A DNA stretch of 64,000 nucleotides. Origin: Bacillota bacterium (GTDB lineage: Bacteria > Bacillota > Clostridia > Christensenellales > Aristaeellaceae). The notes beneath the pieces were generated by a model. That model searched no databases and had not been told where the DNA came from. It was given only the letters and a program-made list of their open reading frames with translations. Position 1 is the first letter of the stretch; the number at the start of each line of letters is the position of its first letter. The stretch lies in NCBI GenBank assembly GCA_023413135.1, contig JAEZQK010000105.1:3878-67877 (forward strand). The letters are read 5' to 3'. This document shows positions 1 to 8,066 of the stretch, piece after piece. Both the position numbers and the translations under genes were made by a program.

Positions 1-38
1 GCGGGCTGCAAACATATGCCCCATAGCAAGATAAAATA

Positions 39-81
39 TCAATAAAATATTATTGACAAACGATAAATGGGGTGATATGAT
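39..81 (+). promoter_or_regulatory. Sigma-A promoter with overlapping inverted repeat
   Basis: TTGACA at 53-58 and TATGAT at 76-81 are separated by 17 bases. A 7-base inverted repeat (TCAATAA at 39-45, TTATTGA at 50-56, 4-base spacer) overlaps the -35 box. It is a natural operator candidate for the Xre-type repressor encoded 500 bases downstream. The promoter is seen directly; autoregulation is inferred. Confidence 0.7.
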
Positions 82-114
82 CAATCCGAGAAAAATGAAG
101 TGAGGTGCTTTTTT

Positions 115-597
115 TTGAAACGTGGATCAACCTTTTTTTTGAGGGGAGTCGTTTTCCTTATTGGAATTGCGGTACTCGCTCTATACATATTCGCATTACC
201 CCGGTTCGCAAATATAGCGGCTGAAATGCTGCCGGCGTTAGCCTATTTGCGGTATCCCGCCGTAATCGGCTGGTATGCAACGTCGATACCGTTTTTCTTT
301 GCTCTGTATCAGACTTTAAGGCTTTTGAGCTATATTGACAAGAACAAAGCCTTTTCAGATCTATCTGTAAAGGCTTTAAAGAACATCAAATACTGTGCGG
401 TTTCAATCGGCATCTTGTTGATGGCAGGCCTGCCAACCGTATATTTCATAGCGGATATAGACGACGCCCCGGGCCTCATGCTCATCGGGTTGGTCATTGC
501 TTTCGTGCCGATTGTGATTTCAACCTTTGCGGCTGTTCTTCAAAGGCTTCTAAAAGAAGCGATCGATATAAAATCAGAAAACGATTCAACGATCTAA
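115..597 (+). CDS. DUF2975 family membrane protein
   Basis: A 160-residue integral membrane protein. Four hydrophobic segments lie at about residues 9-29, 46-66, 94-115 and 120-147, separated by short basic loops. The N-terminus (MKRGSTFFLRG) and the overall layout match the DUF2975 family, which has no established biochemical role and is usually paired with a small Xre-type regulator, as here. I chose the TTG at 115 because GAGGTG ends 7 bases before it; a GTG at 100 in the same frame lacks a ribosome binding site. The TTG lies inside a run of eight T, and a second run of eight T follows within ten codons. The next gene starts 10 bases after the stop, so the two form an operon. The family call is firm and the function unknown. 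Confidence 0.8.
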   Translation: MKRGSTFFLRGVVFLIGIAVLALYIFALPRFANIAAEMLPALAYLRYPAVIGWYATSIPFFFALYQTLRLLSYIDKNKAFSDLSVKALKNIKYCAVSIGILLMAGLPTVYFIADIDDAPGLMLIGLVIAFVPIVISTFAAVLQRLLKEAIDIKSENDSTI

Positions 598-607
598 GGG
601 GAATGAT

Positions 608-814
608 ATGGCGATTATCATCAATATCGATGTGATGCTGGCCAAAAGGAAAATGAGCGTCACAGAGCTTTCAGAGAAGGTTGGCATAACACTGGCCAAT
701 CTTTCCATATTGAAAAACGGAAAGGCAAGAGCGATTCGGTTGTCAACGCTGGAGGCTATTTGCAAGGCTTTGGAATGTCAGCCCGGAGATATTTTGGAAT
801 ATAAAAGTGACTGA
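608..814 (+). CDS. Small Xre-family (Cro/C1-type HTH) transcriptional regulator
   Basis: A 68-residue protein that is essentially one helix-turn-helix domain. The segment MSVTELSEKVGITLANLSIL carries the two HTH helices, and the C-terminal CQPGDILEY is typical of the small YozG-like group of Xre repressors. These usually sit immediately 3' of a DUF2975 membrane protein gene, as here, 10 bases after the upstream stop with AGGGGAATG as ribosome binding site. It probably binds DNA as a dimer and represses its own operon; the inverted repeat at 39-56 is the obvious candidate site. What signal the membrane partner passes to it, if any, is unknown. Confidence 0.85.
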   Translation: MAIIINIDVMLAKRKMSVTELSEKVGITLANLSILKNGKARAIRLSTLEAICKALECQPGDILEYKSD

Positions 815-963
815 TACCTGTTCTTACATGGATCCCCCCGAAGTATATTAGCAGTGAGAAGATGGGCGTCAATGCTTGGCGGCGAGGGTTCGCTTGTACA
901 AGAGAGCGTCAGGAATCGGCATGCATGATATTGCTTCAAAGAAAACAGGATAGGGGGATCATC

Positions 964-1293
964 ATGTTTGAAAGCAAAATGGAGAAAATCGAAAAAGCGG
1001 TCAGGAAGGGAAACGAGCAAACGCTCATCAAGCTGGCGGAATCCAAGGAGATGGAATACAGACTGGCGGCTATCGCCGGCCTTGGAAAAACAAGGGGCGA
1101 TGACGGATTCAATTACTTGATATTGCTGTTGAGAAATGCCGATGCGCAAATTCGCACCGTGGCGGCAAAAGCCCTTGGGGAAACGGGCAACCCCCACGCC
1201 AAGACGTACCTGAAGGCCCAATACAAGGTGGAAACGGATCCCAAGGCGCGTGAAGCGCAAAGCGACGCCGCTGCAAAGATCAAGGAATTTTAG
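964..1293 (+). CDS. Small HEAT-repeat domain protein
   Basis: A 109-residue, mostly alpha-helical protein. Two HEAT-like repeats are visible: one at about residues 18-42 (LIKLAESKEMEYRLAAIAGLG) and one at about 50-78 (LILLLRNADAQIRTVAAKALG). Each has the conserved hydrophobic spacing and the Ala-Leu-Gly end typical of PBS-lyase-type HEAT units. Such proteins act as protein-binding scaffolds, and no catalytic residues are apparent. The ATG at 964 is preferred because AGGGGGA lies 7-8 bases upstream; the open frame continues back to 862 without a good start. It stands alone, convergent with the DeoR gene that follows. The partner is unknown. Confidence 0.7.
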   Translation: MFESKMEKIEKAVRKGNEQTLIKLAESKEMEYRLAAIAGLGKTRGDDGFNYLILLLRNADAQIRTVAAKALGETGNPHAKTYLKAQYKVETDPKAREAQSDAAAKIKEF

Positions 1294-1340
1294 GCATGCC
1301 GCCGCGCCGTATTTAAGTTCCGCCGGGCGTGTTCATTGCT

Positions 1341-2087
1341 CTAGGCTACAATGCACCGTGCGGGGCCTGTCTGTAAATTTTCAGGGAGAGGCGCATCGGT
1401 GATGATGTAATCCAAATCCGCAAGCCGCACCAGGTTAAAGACCGAATTTTTCATAAATTTCGATTGATCGCACAGAAAAACGCGCTTTGCACAGTGGCTT
1501 AACACCACCTTGCGCATTTGGGTTTCAAGCTCCGAGTAGTCCACGATCCAGCCCTTTTCATTGATGCCGTAGGATGAGAAAAAACAGATGTCAATATTGA
1601 AGTGGGGGATCATTTCCTGTGCGTAATTGCCGCCGAAAGCAAGGGAGTGTTCAATGAGCTCCCCGCCTGTGCAATAGGTTTTGATGTTGTATTTTCGAAG
1701 AAGCGCCACCGCCTGGATGCTGTTGGTGATGACGCGGATATTTTCGTACTTGCGCATTTGATCGATAATATGCAATGCCGTAGTCGAGGCGTCAATAAAC
1801 AAAACATCGCCGTTTTTTATAAGGGACGCGGCGCATTGCGCCAATCTTTGCTTTTCTTTAAAATGGATGGCATTTCTCAAATCTACCGGGATTCCCAGCC
1901 TGTCCCCGTCGACGCTCATGGCGCCGCCGCGGATGCGGATGGCCAGGCCATGCTTGTGCATTTCGTTCAGGTCACGTCGGATCGTAGGCAAACTGACGTA
2001 AAGGGCGCTGCTTAGCTGCTCCACCGTCATGCTTTTCTCCTTGCTTAACAATTCCGCGATGGCATCATACCGGGGCTCCTTCAGCAT
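1341..2087 (-). CDS. DeoR/GlpR-family transcriptional repressor
   Basis: A 248-residue regulator. Residues 1-55 form the winged helix-turn-helix typical of DeoR proteins, including the signature around LSSALYVSLPTIRRDLNEM. The remainder is the sugar-phosphate sensor domain of the NagB/RpiA-like fold, with the characteristic stretches FIDASTTALHIIDQM and ITNS. DeoR proteins bind phosphorylated sugars or polyols and release DNA when the ligand is present. The ATG at 2087 is preferred over the in-frame TTG at 2093 because GGAGGT is 10 bases from the ATG but only 4 from the TTG. It is transcribed divergently from the HAD phosphatase gene and probably controls it and itself through the repeats at 2184-2202. 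Confidence 0.88.
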   Translation of the reverse strand: MLKEPRYDAIAELLSKEKSMTVEQLSSALYVSLPTIRRDLNEMHKHGLAIRIRGGAMSVDGDRLGIPVDLRNAIHFKEKQRLAQCAASLIKNGDVLFIDASTTALHIIDQMRKYENIRVITNSIQAVALLRKYNIKTYCTGGELIEHSLAFGGNYAQEMIPHFNIDICFFSSYGINEKGWIVDYSELETQMRKVVLSHCAKRVFLCDQSKFMKNSVFNLVRLADLDYIITDAPLPENLQTGPARCIVA

Positions 2088-2110
2088 ATTCAAAACTACC
2101 TCCGCTCATT

Positions 2111-2249
2111 TTTGATCAAAGAGGGCATGTGCTATTTTATCACGGGATTTGCGCCGGATGCAACGATGCGGCGCTGTTTTGTGTGATCGAAATTGATCGA
2201 AACTCAATTTTTCGCCAGAATTGACTATATACAAAGCCTTCTTTATAAT
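2111..2249 (+). promoter_or_regulatory. Divergent control region: DeoR-type direct-repeat operator and sigma-A promoter
   Basis: TGATCGAAA occurs twice in direct orientation, at 2184-2192 and 2194-2202, exactly one helical turn apart. This matches the direct-repeat operators known for DeoR-family regulators. TTGACT (2221-2226) and TATAAT (2244-2249) with a 17-base spacer drive the HAD gene. A palindrome, TTTGATCAAA (2111-2120), lies on the deoR side. Which protein binds is inferred. Confidence 0.6.
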
Positions 2250-2292
2250 GAATAACGGTTGGATTTGTTTGTCACATGGAAGGAGCCTGCAT

Positions 2293-3015
2293 ATGGATAT
2301 TGACGCAATCAAGGTGATTGCCCTGGATCTTGACGGGACGCTGACGCAGCATAAAACCATGCTGGAGGAAAGGAACCGCAGCGTGCTTGATCTTATGCGG
2401 CTTAAATTTCGCCTGCTGATGGTGGGCGCAGGGCAATGCACGCGCATCTTTGGGCAAATGGACCGGTATCCGATTGATATTATTGGAAATTATGGCTTGC
2501 AGTACTGCAGATATGATGCGGATGCCCAAGCGCTTGAATCCGTTTACAACCGGGCTTTTCCCTGCGACAGGGAAAAGGTGACAGGAAAAATCACGGAGCT
2601 TAGAAAGGTTCTGGGTTACGAGAAGTTCATAGGCAGTACGGTCGAGTTTCACGAATCGGGCTGTGTCACCTTCCCGCTGCTGGGGACAAGCGCACCCCTT
2701 GACCAAAAGCTGTCCTTCGATCCGGACCGTGTTCTTCGCCGGGAGATATATGCGAAGGTGGTGGCCACCTTTCCGGAGTACCGCGTCTTTATAGGCGGTT
2801 CTTCCTCCTTTGATATGGCGCCGGCGCCCTATGACAAATATTACGCATTGGATGAATATTGCCAAAAAAATGGCCTGAAGCATGAAAGCGTGCTGTATGT
2901 CGGCGATGATTATGGCCTGGGTGGAAATGACGAGGCGGTTTACCGCTCGGATTTCCCATTCCTTACGATTGACGATTACCGCAGCTTTCCTCAGGTGATG
3001 GCAGACCTGTTATAA
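2293..3015 (+). CDS. HAD-superfamily phosphatase
   Basis: A 240-residue hydrolase of the haloacid dehalogenase superfamily. Motif I is the N-terminal LDLDGTLTQHK, whose first Asp is the expected nucleophile and second Asp the acid/base. Motif IV is YVGDDYGLGGNDEAVY near residue 205, which supplies the Mg2+ ligands. The roughly 110 residues between them form a C2-type cap, so the preferred substrate is probably a small phosphorylated sugar or polyol. The ATG at 2293 follows AGGAG by 7 bases; longer in-frame starts upstream run into the promoter. Its position between two DeoR repressors and ahead of a PfkB kinase points to phosphorylated carbohydrate metabolism. The exact substrate cannot be read from the sequence. 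Confidence 0.8.
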   Translation: MDIDAIKVIALDLDGTLTQHKTMLEERNRSVLDLMRLKFRLLMVGAGQCTRIFGQMDRYPIDIIGNYGLQYCRYDADAQALESVYNRAFPCDREKVTGKITELRKVLGYEKFIGSTVEFHESGCVTFPLLGTSAPLDQKLSFDPDRVLRREIYAKVVATFPEYRVFIGGSSSFDMAPAPYDKYYALDEYCQKNGLKHESVLYVGDDYGLGGNDEAVYRSDFPFLTIDDYRSFPQVMADLL

Positions 3016-3073
3016 ACCGGTGTGCATGTTGTGTTCAGCATATCGCATGTACCTCCAAACGGGCTGAAAACGG

Positions 3074-3140
3074 TTGACAAAAACATACATTGCGCTTAAC
3101 ATACCATTAGATTTGAAAAATTCGAACATCTTTTTGAAAA
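3074..3140 (+). promoter_or_regulatory. Sigma-A promoter with TTTGAAAA repeats
   Basis: TTGACA at 3074-3079 and TAACAT at 3097-3102 with a 17-base spacer. Just downstream, TTTGAAAAA (3112-3120) and TTTGAAAA (3133-3140) are direct repeats 21 bases apart, a spacing of two helical turns. They are a plausible autoregulatory DeoR operator. The promoter is seen; the operator is inference. Confidence 0.6.
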
Positions 3141-3172
3141 GGATGTTGGGTAAAAGATAGGATGGTCGCGCA

Positions 3173-3934
3173 ATGAGCATGAAGCTGCGCCAGCAGGCGA
3201 TGGTGGAAATGATCAACCGAAAGGGGTCCGTAAGCTTTTCATCATTGAAGGAGGCGTTTCCACAGGTGTCTGAAATGACGCTGCGCCGGGATTTGGAATA
3301 CCTGGACCGCATGAAGCAAATCATACGTATTCACGGCGGCGCAAAGTCCGTTGAGGTGGTGATCGGCACAGACGATCTCTTCTTCAAGCGCAGCACACGT
3401 AACGCCGAGGTAAAGAAGCTGATTGCCCAAAAGGCGGCCGAGCTGATCAGCGAGAATACTTCCATATATATCGATTCGGGATCCACCACTACGGAGTTTG
3501 CCAAAGTTTTTCCGGATGGCAGATACCTTGTGTTTACAAGCGGCATCAGCTGCGCGCTGGAACTGACGCGCCTGACGGAAGCGCAGACGTACATGGTCGG
3601 GGGCCGGATCAATCCCTACAGCCTCAGCGTTAACGGCTCCAGGAGCCTGACGTACCTTGAGAATATCAGTTTTCAGACGGCTTTTCTGGGCGTTACCGGA
3701 TATATTCACGGCCGTGGGTTTACCTGCGGGGCCGAGGAGGATTGCGAGCTGAAGCGGGCCGTCATCCGCAAATCGGAAAAGGTTGTCATTTTGATGGACT
3801 CACAGAAGGTGGGCATTACCAGCACATTCACCTTCGCAAACCTTGAGGATGTGGACGTGGTGGTATCCGATCCGGGACTGAGCGAGAAAACGCGCCAGGA
3901 GTTTGAAAAATATAATATACTTGTTTGTGTATGA
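3173..3934 (+). CDS. DeoR/GlpR-family transcriptional regulator
   Basis: A 253-residue regulator, the second DeoR protein in this cluster. The N-terminal winged HTH contains the family signature around FPQVSEMTLRRDLEYLDR and IRIHGGAKSV. The C-terminal DeoRC sensor shows the typical IYIDSGSTTTEFAK and FTSG segments, where the phosphorylated inducer is expected to bind. It precedes, on the same strand and across a terminator, the kinase, dehydrogenase and phosphodiesterase operon starting at 4217. It most likely controls that operon and perhaps the transporter beyond. The ATG at 3173 has only a weak Shine-Dalgarno (AGGATGG), and a second Met follows two codons later. The family assignment is firm; the ligand is unknown. 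Confidence 0.88.
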   Translation: MSMKLRQQAMVEMINRKGSVSFSSLKEAFPQVSEMTLRRDLEYLDRMKQIIRIHGGAKSVEVVIGTDDLFFKRSTRNAEVKKLIAQKAAELISENTSIYIDSGSTTTEFAKVFPDGRYLVFTSGISCALELTRLTEAQTYMVGGRINPYSLSVNGSRSLTYLENISFQTAFLGVTGYIHGRGFTCGAEEDCELKRAVIRKSEKVVILMDSQKVGITSTFTFANLEDVDVVVSDPGLSEKTRQEFEKYNILVCV

Positions 3935-3942
3935 TTGATATC

Positions 3943-4010
3943 ATTTGAAGTTTTTCAGGGATGGGTGCGGGAAGGGGAATTTTTTCAAAAAGTCCCCTTC
4001 CCGCTATTTT
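3943..4010 (+). terminator. Rho-independent terminator within dispersed hairpin repeat (copy 1)
   Basis: GCGGGAAGGGGA (3967-3978) pairs perfectly with 3993-4004. The A/T-rich loop can extend the pairing, and TATTTT follows. It closes the deoR transcription unit. The unit starting with TTTGAAGTTTTT at 3944 aligns with sequences at 62562-62625 and, inverted, at 37065-37126, so it is both a terminator and a member of a repeat family. Confidence 0.8.
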
Positions 4011-4099
4011 CATGAATGTGCCTTATTGCCGGCTTGAACCACCTGCCTGCTCGGGTGATTTTTTTTTATGAAAAGAGCGATATAACATAGCATCCGATA

Positions 4100-4143
4100 T
4101 TGACTATGGATTCAAACATGATATGATATACATTATGGTTGAA
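4100..4143 (+). promoter_or_regulatory. Sigma-A promoter of the kinase operon
   Basis: TTGACT at 4100-4105 and TATGAT at 4122-4127 with a 16-base spacer. TTCAA (4111-4115) and TTGAA (4139-4143) form a loose inverted repeat around the -10 region that could be a repressor site. The operator part is weak. Confidence 0.55.
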
Positions 4144-4216
4144 ACAAACTAAAATTAGTGAAATACAAACTTGTCCATGGACCGCTCCCAAGGAATATTG
4201 AAAAGGGGATGAGTGG

Positions 4217-5152
4217 TTGATTGTAACTGTAACGCTGAATCCGGCGCTGGACAAAACGGTGACGCTGCCCATGCTTCGGATAGGGCATGTCAACCGGATT
4301 GAAAAAATGCGGCTTGATCCCGGCGGAAAAGGCATCAACGTATCCAAAGTGATGAAGGATTTGGGCGGGGAAAGCATTGCCATGGGGATTCTGGGCGGCG
4401 CGACAGGCCGGTATATCAAAACATGCCTGGATAAGATGGGCATCGAAAACGACTTTGTTTTTGTGAAGGAGCCCACGCGGACCAACCTGAAAATCATCGA
4501 TCCCGACATGCATACCAATACGGACATCAATGAGCCGGGCGCGCAGGTAAGCAGCCGTACCATAGGCCGCGTTTGGAGCCGGCTGAAAGCCAGGGTGGCA
4601 GCCGGAGATACGGTTGTCTTGGCCGGGAAAGCCCCGCCGGGGGCAGGGGATGACATCTATGCCGAGTGGACGGAACGGCTGCATGGGATGGGCGTCAAGG
4701 TATGTCTGGACGCAGACGGGCCTTTGTTTTTCCAGGGCGTCAAAGCCGGGCCGGAGATCATAAAGCCCAATGAGGAAGAGTTTTCACACCTTGTGGGAAG
4801 GCATTTTGATCATTTGAAGGATATAGCCCTGGCGGCCCTGGACATAAGCCGGCAGGGGATTGGGCAGATCATGGTTTCCATGGGGGAAAGGGGAGCGCTG
4901 TTTGTCCGCAACGGGCATGTATATCTCGCGCATGGCTTGAAAGTATCTGTAAAAAGCACGGTCGGGGCGGGGGATGCCGCGGTGGCGGCCCTGGTCCTTG
5001 CAAGCGAGCGGGGTGAGGATTGGAAGGACACGATCCGCCTGGCGGTTGCAGCCGGAACGGCCAGCGTGATGTGTGAGGGCACAGAAGCGGTTACCCTCAA
5101 AACAGTCCAGTCATTTATACCGCAAGTAATAGTGGAGGACTTCCAAGTATGA
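4217..5152 (+). CDS. PfkB-family sugar kinase, 1-phosphofructokinase/tagatose-6-phosphate kinase type
   Basis: A 311-residue PfkB-fold kinase. The N-terminus (IVTVTLNPALDKTV) and the PGGKGINVSKVM motif near residue 36 define the 1-phosphofructokinase/LacC branch. The ATP-binding and catalytic motif is VGAGDAAVAA near residue 255, with Asp as general base; the usual Ser or Thr after GAGD is Ala. It should phosphorylate a sugar monophosphate to a bisphosphate, but the branch is poor at predicting which one. The start is a TTG at 4217 with AAGGGGATGAG upstream. Its last four bases overlap the next start (ATGA), so it is translationally coupled to the dehydrogenase. With that partner, a hexose or polyol phosphate substrate is likely. 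Confidence 0.82.
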   Translation: MIVTVTLNPALDKTVTLPMLRIGHVNRIEKMRLDPGGKGINVSKVMKDLGGESIAMGILGGATGRYIKTCLDKMGIENDFVFVKEPTRTNLKIIDPDMHTNTDINEPGAQVSSRTIGRVWSRLKARVAAGDTVVLAGKAPPGAGDDIYAEWTERLHGMGVKVCLDADGPLFFQGVKAGPEIIKPNEEEFSHLVGRHFDHLKDIALAALDISRQGIGQIMVSMGERGALFVRNGHVYLAHGLKVSVKSTVGAGDAAVAALVLASERGEDWKDTIRLAVAAGTASVMCEGTEAVTLKTVQSFIPQVIVEDFQV

Positions 5153-6414
5153 AGACGCGCGCATTAAGGTTATACGGGGCATCGGACTTAAGGCTCGAAT
5201 CCTTTGATCTGCCCGATATCCGCGAGGATGAGATATTGGTGGAGATCATTACCGACAGCATTTGCATGTCCACCTACAAGTGCGCCGTCCTGGGGGAAAA
5301 GCACAAGCGGGTCCCCAAGGATGTGGCGTTGCATCCGGTGATCATGGGCCATGAGTTTGCCGGCAATATTGTTCAGGTGGGGCGGATGCATCAACATGAG
5401 TTTTCTCCCGGCATGAAATTCACCCTGCAGCCGGCCCTGAATTACAAGGGCAGCATGGCTTCGCCGGGGTATTCATACCGGTTTTTCGGGGGGGATGCCA
5501 CCTATTGCATTATTCCCCCGGAGGTCATGGAGCTGGGCTGCCTGCTGGAATACAAGGGGGACGCGTATTTTGCCGCCTCCCTGGCGGAACCCATGAGCTG
5601 TTCCATCGGCGCTTTTCATGCCTGCTTCCATACCAGGATGGGCGTTTATCATCACGATATGGGCATTCGGGAAGGCGGAAAAATGGCGATCCTCGCGGGG
5701 GCGGGCCCCATGGGTCTTGGCGCGGTGGATTATGCGCTGCACGGCGACAGGCGCCCCAAACAGCTGGTAGTTACGGATATCAATGAACAGCGGCTGAAAA
5801 GGGCCCGGGAGCTGTTCCCGCAAGAAGAAGCGGAAAAAAACGGCATTGAGCTAAAGTTTGTTAACACGTCCTCCATGGATGATCCCGTTTCGAACCTCCG
5901 TTTATTATCCGAAGGCGGTTTTGATGACGTGTTTGTTTATGCGCCGGTTAAGCCGGTGGTGGAAATGGCATCGGGGATCCTGAAACGGGACGGCTGCTTG
6001 AATTTCTTTGCCGGCCCGGAGGATCCTGATTTCCGGGCGGAGCTTAACTATTATGATGTGCACTACAATTCCGCCCATGTGATCGGCACCACCGGCGGCA
6101 ATACCCAGGATATGGTGGAAGCGCTTAATCTGACTGCCGCCGGGCGCATCACCCCCGCCGTCATGGTGACCCACGTGGGGGGACTGGACGCGGCGGGAGA
6201 AACCACGCTGCATCTGCCCCAAATCCCCGGCGGGAAAAAGCTGATTTATACGCACATCGATATGCCTTTGACGGCTATTGCGGATTTCCATCTTAAGGCC
6301 GCCGAGGATAAACGCTTTTCAGATTTGGACCGGATTGTGAAAAACAATGGCGGCCTTTGGTGTCTGGAAGCGGAGCAGTACCTGATGAAGCACTGGGCAA
6401 ATGTGGAGTGCTGA
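5149..6414 (+). CDS. Zinc-type medium-chain dehydrogenase, resembling L-sorbose-1-phosphate reductase
   Basis: A 421-residue member of the medium-chain dehydrogenase family. The N-terminal catalytic domain shows ICMSTYKCAV, whose Cys is the usual catalytic zinc ligand, and then GHEFAGNIVQVG, carrying the conserved GHE. A Rossmann domain begins near residue 180 (AILAGAGPMGLGAVDYA). From memory, the N-terminus (the MKTRALRLYG start, then SICMSTYKCA) is like SorE-type sorbose-1-phosphate reductases, which interconvert ketose-1-phosphates and polyol phosphates with NAD(P)H. It lacks the four-Cys structural zinc loop typical of many relatives. It overlaps the upstream kinase by four bases and is followed 37 bases later by a phosphodiesterase, so a sugar-phosphate or polyol-phosphate substrate is reasonable. 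The exact substrate is inference. Confidence 0.72.
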   Translation: MKTRALRLYGASDLRLESFDLPDIREDEILVEIITDSICMSTYKCAVLGEKHKRVPKDVALHPVIMGHEFAGNIVQVGRMHQHEFSPGMKFTLQPALNYKGSMASPGYSYRFFGGDATYCIIPPEVMELGCLLEYKGDAYFAASLAEPMSCSIGAFHACFHTRMGVYHHDMGIREGGKMAILAGAGPMGLGAVDYALHGDRRPKQLVVTDINEQRLKRARELFPQEEAEKNGIELKFVNTSSMDDPVSNLRLLSEGGFDDVFVYAPVKPVVEMASGILKRDGCLNFFAGPEDPDFRAELNYYDVHYNSAHVIGTTGGNTQDMVEALNLTAAGRITPAVMVTHVGGLDAAGETTLHLPQIPGGKKLIYTHIDMPLTAIADFHLKAAEDKRFSDLDRIVKNNGGLWCLEAEQYLMKHWANVEC

Positions 6415-6451
6415 TTGATAAGGAAAAATCTCACGCAAAGGAGTTCTTGCG

Positions 6452-7747
6452 ATGGCTCGGCACCTGATTGTGATCTCGGAGGACGCACTGGTCTATGAGG
6501 ATTTGGAAACACTCAAGACACTGCCCAACTTTGCTTCCATATGGGAAAAAACGGCCCGGGTGAACCGTTCGCGCTCCGTATATCCCACCCTGACGTATCC
6601 CTGCCATACAAGCATGCGCACGGGCGTATACCCCGACCGCCACGGGGTTGTCAACAATGAAAAAAGCACGCTTTGCGAAAAAAGCTCCCCGTGGGTACTG
6701 ATGAACGATGCGGTCAGGGTGCCGGATATTTTTGATGCTGCGAAGAAAAAAGGCCTTTTAACAGCCGCCGTATTCTGGCCGGTGACCGGCAACCATGCGT
6801 CCATTGACTATCTGGTGAATGAATATTGGCCGCAAAGCCCGGAGGAATCCACAAGGGACTGCTTTGCCCATTCCGGAAGCAGCCTCGAGGTCATGGAAAA
6901 AGTGGTGGACAGGAACCTTCATATGCTGGTCAACCGGGTTCACCCCTATTGCGATGCATTCATCCATGCCTGTGCCTGCGCCATCATCCGGGAGTTCAAA
7001 CCGAACCTTTTGATGATCCATCCCGCCAATATAGATGCCTACCGCCACAGCACAGGGCTTTTCTCCCCGCTGGTTACCCATGGGCTTCATGAAATCGACT
7101 TGTGGCTGGGGGACATTATCAAAGCGGCGAAGGATGCCGGCATCTTTGAGGATACCGATTTCGTCATCACCAGCGACCATGGGCAGCTGAACATCTGCCG
7201 CACCATATCCCCCAACGTGCTGTTTGTCGACCATGGGCTGATTGAGGTGGACGCAAACGGGGACATCACAGATTTTACGGCCTTTTGCAAATCCACCGCC
7301 TTATCCGCCCAGGTGTTTTTGAAAAACCCTAAGGACAAGGCGGCGTATGACAAAACCTTTGCGCTGCTTAACCTTATGTGCCGGGAGGGCATTTGGGGCA
7401 TAAGCCGCGTCTATACCGCGGAAGAAGCACATAGGGAAGAGCATCTGGCCGGTGATTTTTCCTTTGTAATTGAAAGCGACGGTTATTCCTCCTTTACCAA
7501 TGATTGGGTCCGTCCCATCGTTCGAAGCAAGGATATCACCGACTACCGATTCGGCCATGCCACCCACGGCCATCATCCCGACAAGGGGCCACAGCCGACC
7601 ATGCTGGCCTTTGGCCCAAGGTTCCGCGCCGGCGCCGTGGTAGAAAGAAGGCCCCTGGTGGATCAGGCGGCTACATTTGCAAGGGTATTGGGGCTGGACA
7701 TGGGCGATATCGAAGGATGTGCCATAGACGAACTCCTGCGCGTATAG
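6452..7747 (+). CDS. Nucleotide pyrophosphatase/phosphodiesterase-type hydrolase (alkaline phosphatase superfamily)
   Basis: A 431-residue enzyme of the type I phosphodiesterase/NPP group. The metal-binding VISEDA opens the protein. The nucleophile region is YPTLTYPCHTSMRTG near residue 48, where a Thr is expected to form the phospho-enzyme. Later metal ligands are ITSDHGQ near residue 239 and HGHHPDKG near residue 375. There is no signal peptide, so it acts in the cytoplasm and would see imported substrates. Family members split phosphodiesters or pyrophosphates, and glycerophosphodiesters are a good candidate given the downstream Ugp-like importer and glycerophosphodiesterase. The gene starts 37 bases after the dehydrogenase, with AAAGGAG ahead of the ATG, and ends the kinase operon. 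Confidence 0.8.
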   Translation: MARHLIVISEDALVYEDLETLKTLPNFASIWEKTARVNRSRSVYPTLTYPCHTSMRTGVYPDRHGVVNNEKSTLCEKSSPWVLMNDAVRVPDIFDAAKKKGLLTAAVFWPVTGNHASIDYLVNEYWPQSPEESTRDCFAHSGSSLEVMEKVVDRNLHMLVNRVHPYCDAFIHACACAIIREFKPNLLMIHPANIDAYRHSTGLFSPLVTHGLHEIDLWLGDIIKAAKDAGIFEDTDFVITSDHGQLNICRTISPNVLFVDHGLIEVDANGDITDFTAFCKSTALSAQVFLKNPKDKAAYDKTFALLNLMCREGIWGISRVYTAEEAHREEHLAGDFSFVIESDGYSSFTNDWVRPIVRSKDITDYRFGHATHGHHPDKGPQPTMLAFGPRFRAGAVVERRPLVDQAATFARVLGLDMGDIEGCAIDELLRV

Positions 7748-8066
7748 GTTGCCAATGCATATTCCTGGACAGGCAGTGTTTGCCATATGTTCGGTATAGA
7801 TGCTTGATTATGTTCAAAAAGAACAAAATTGTGCTTGACAAACACATGTATACGGGGTATCATAGTGTTAAATCACACAATCGCGCGTTTATCGGGCAGG
7901 AAGGAACTTTCCGTTAATCAGGGGCTTTAGCATCACAAGGATGCTTTTGTACTTCAAGGTTCGGTGCATCAACCATTGAGCCGGCGTTTTCCGCTTTCGG
8001 ACTTGGATAGAATGGTCAAGTGTACCATTTTATATAATAGGAAAACCGTGAAGGAGGAATCCCTGC
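7748..8066 (+). promoter_or_regulatory. Promoter, operator and leader of the Ugp-like transporter operon
   Basis: This 319-base gap has no gene. TTGACA (7835-7840) and TATCAT (7858-7863) with 17 bases between are a strong promoter. TGTTC-AAAAA-GAACA (7811-7825) is an inverted repeat 9 bases upstream of the -35 and is an operator candidate. The leader contains a small hairpin, AGCATC/GATGCT followed by TTT (about 7929-7949), and a second AT-rich -10-like element (TATAAT, 8033-8038) next to the inverted repeat AATGGT/ACCATT (8011-8029). No known riboswitch was recognised. Confidence 0.6.
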
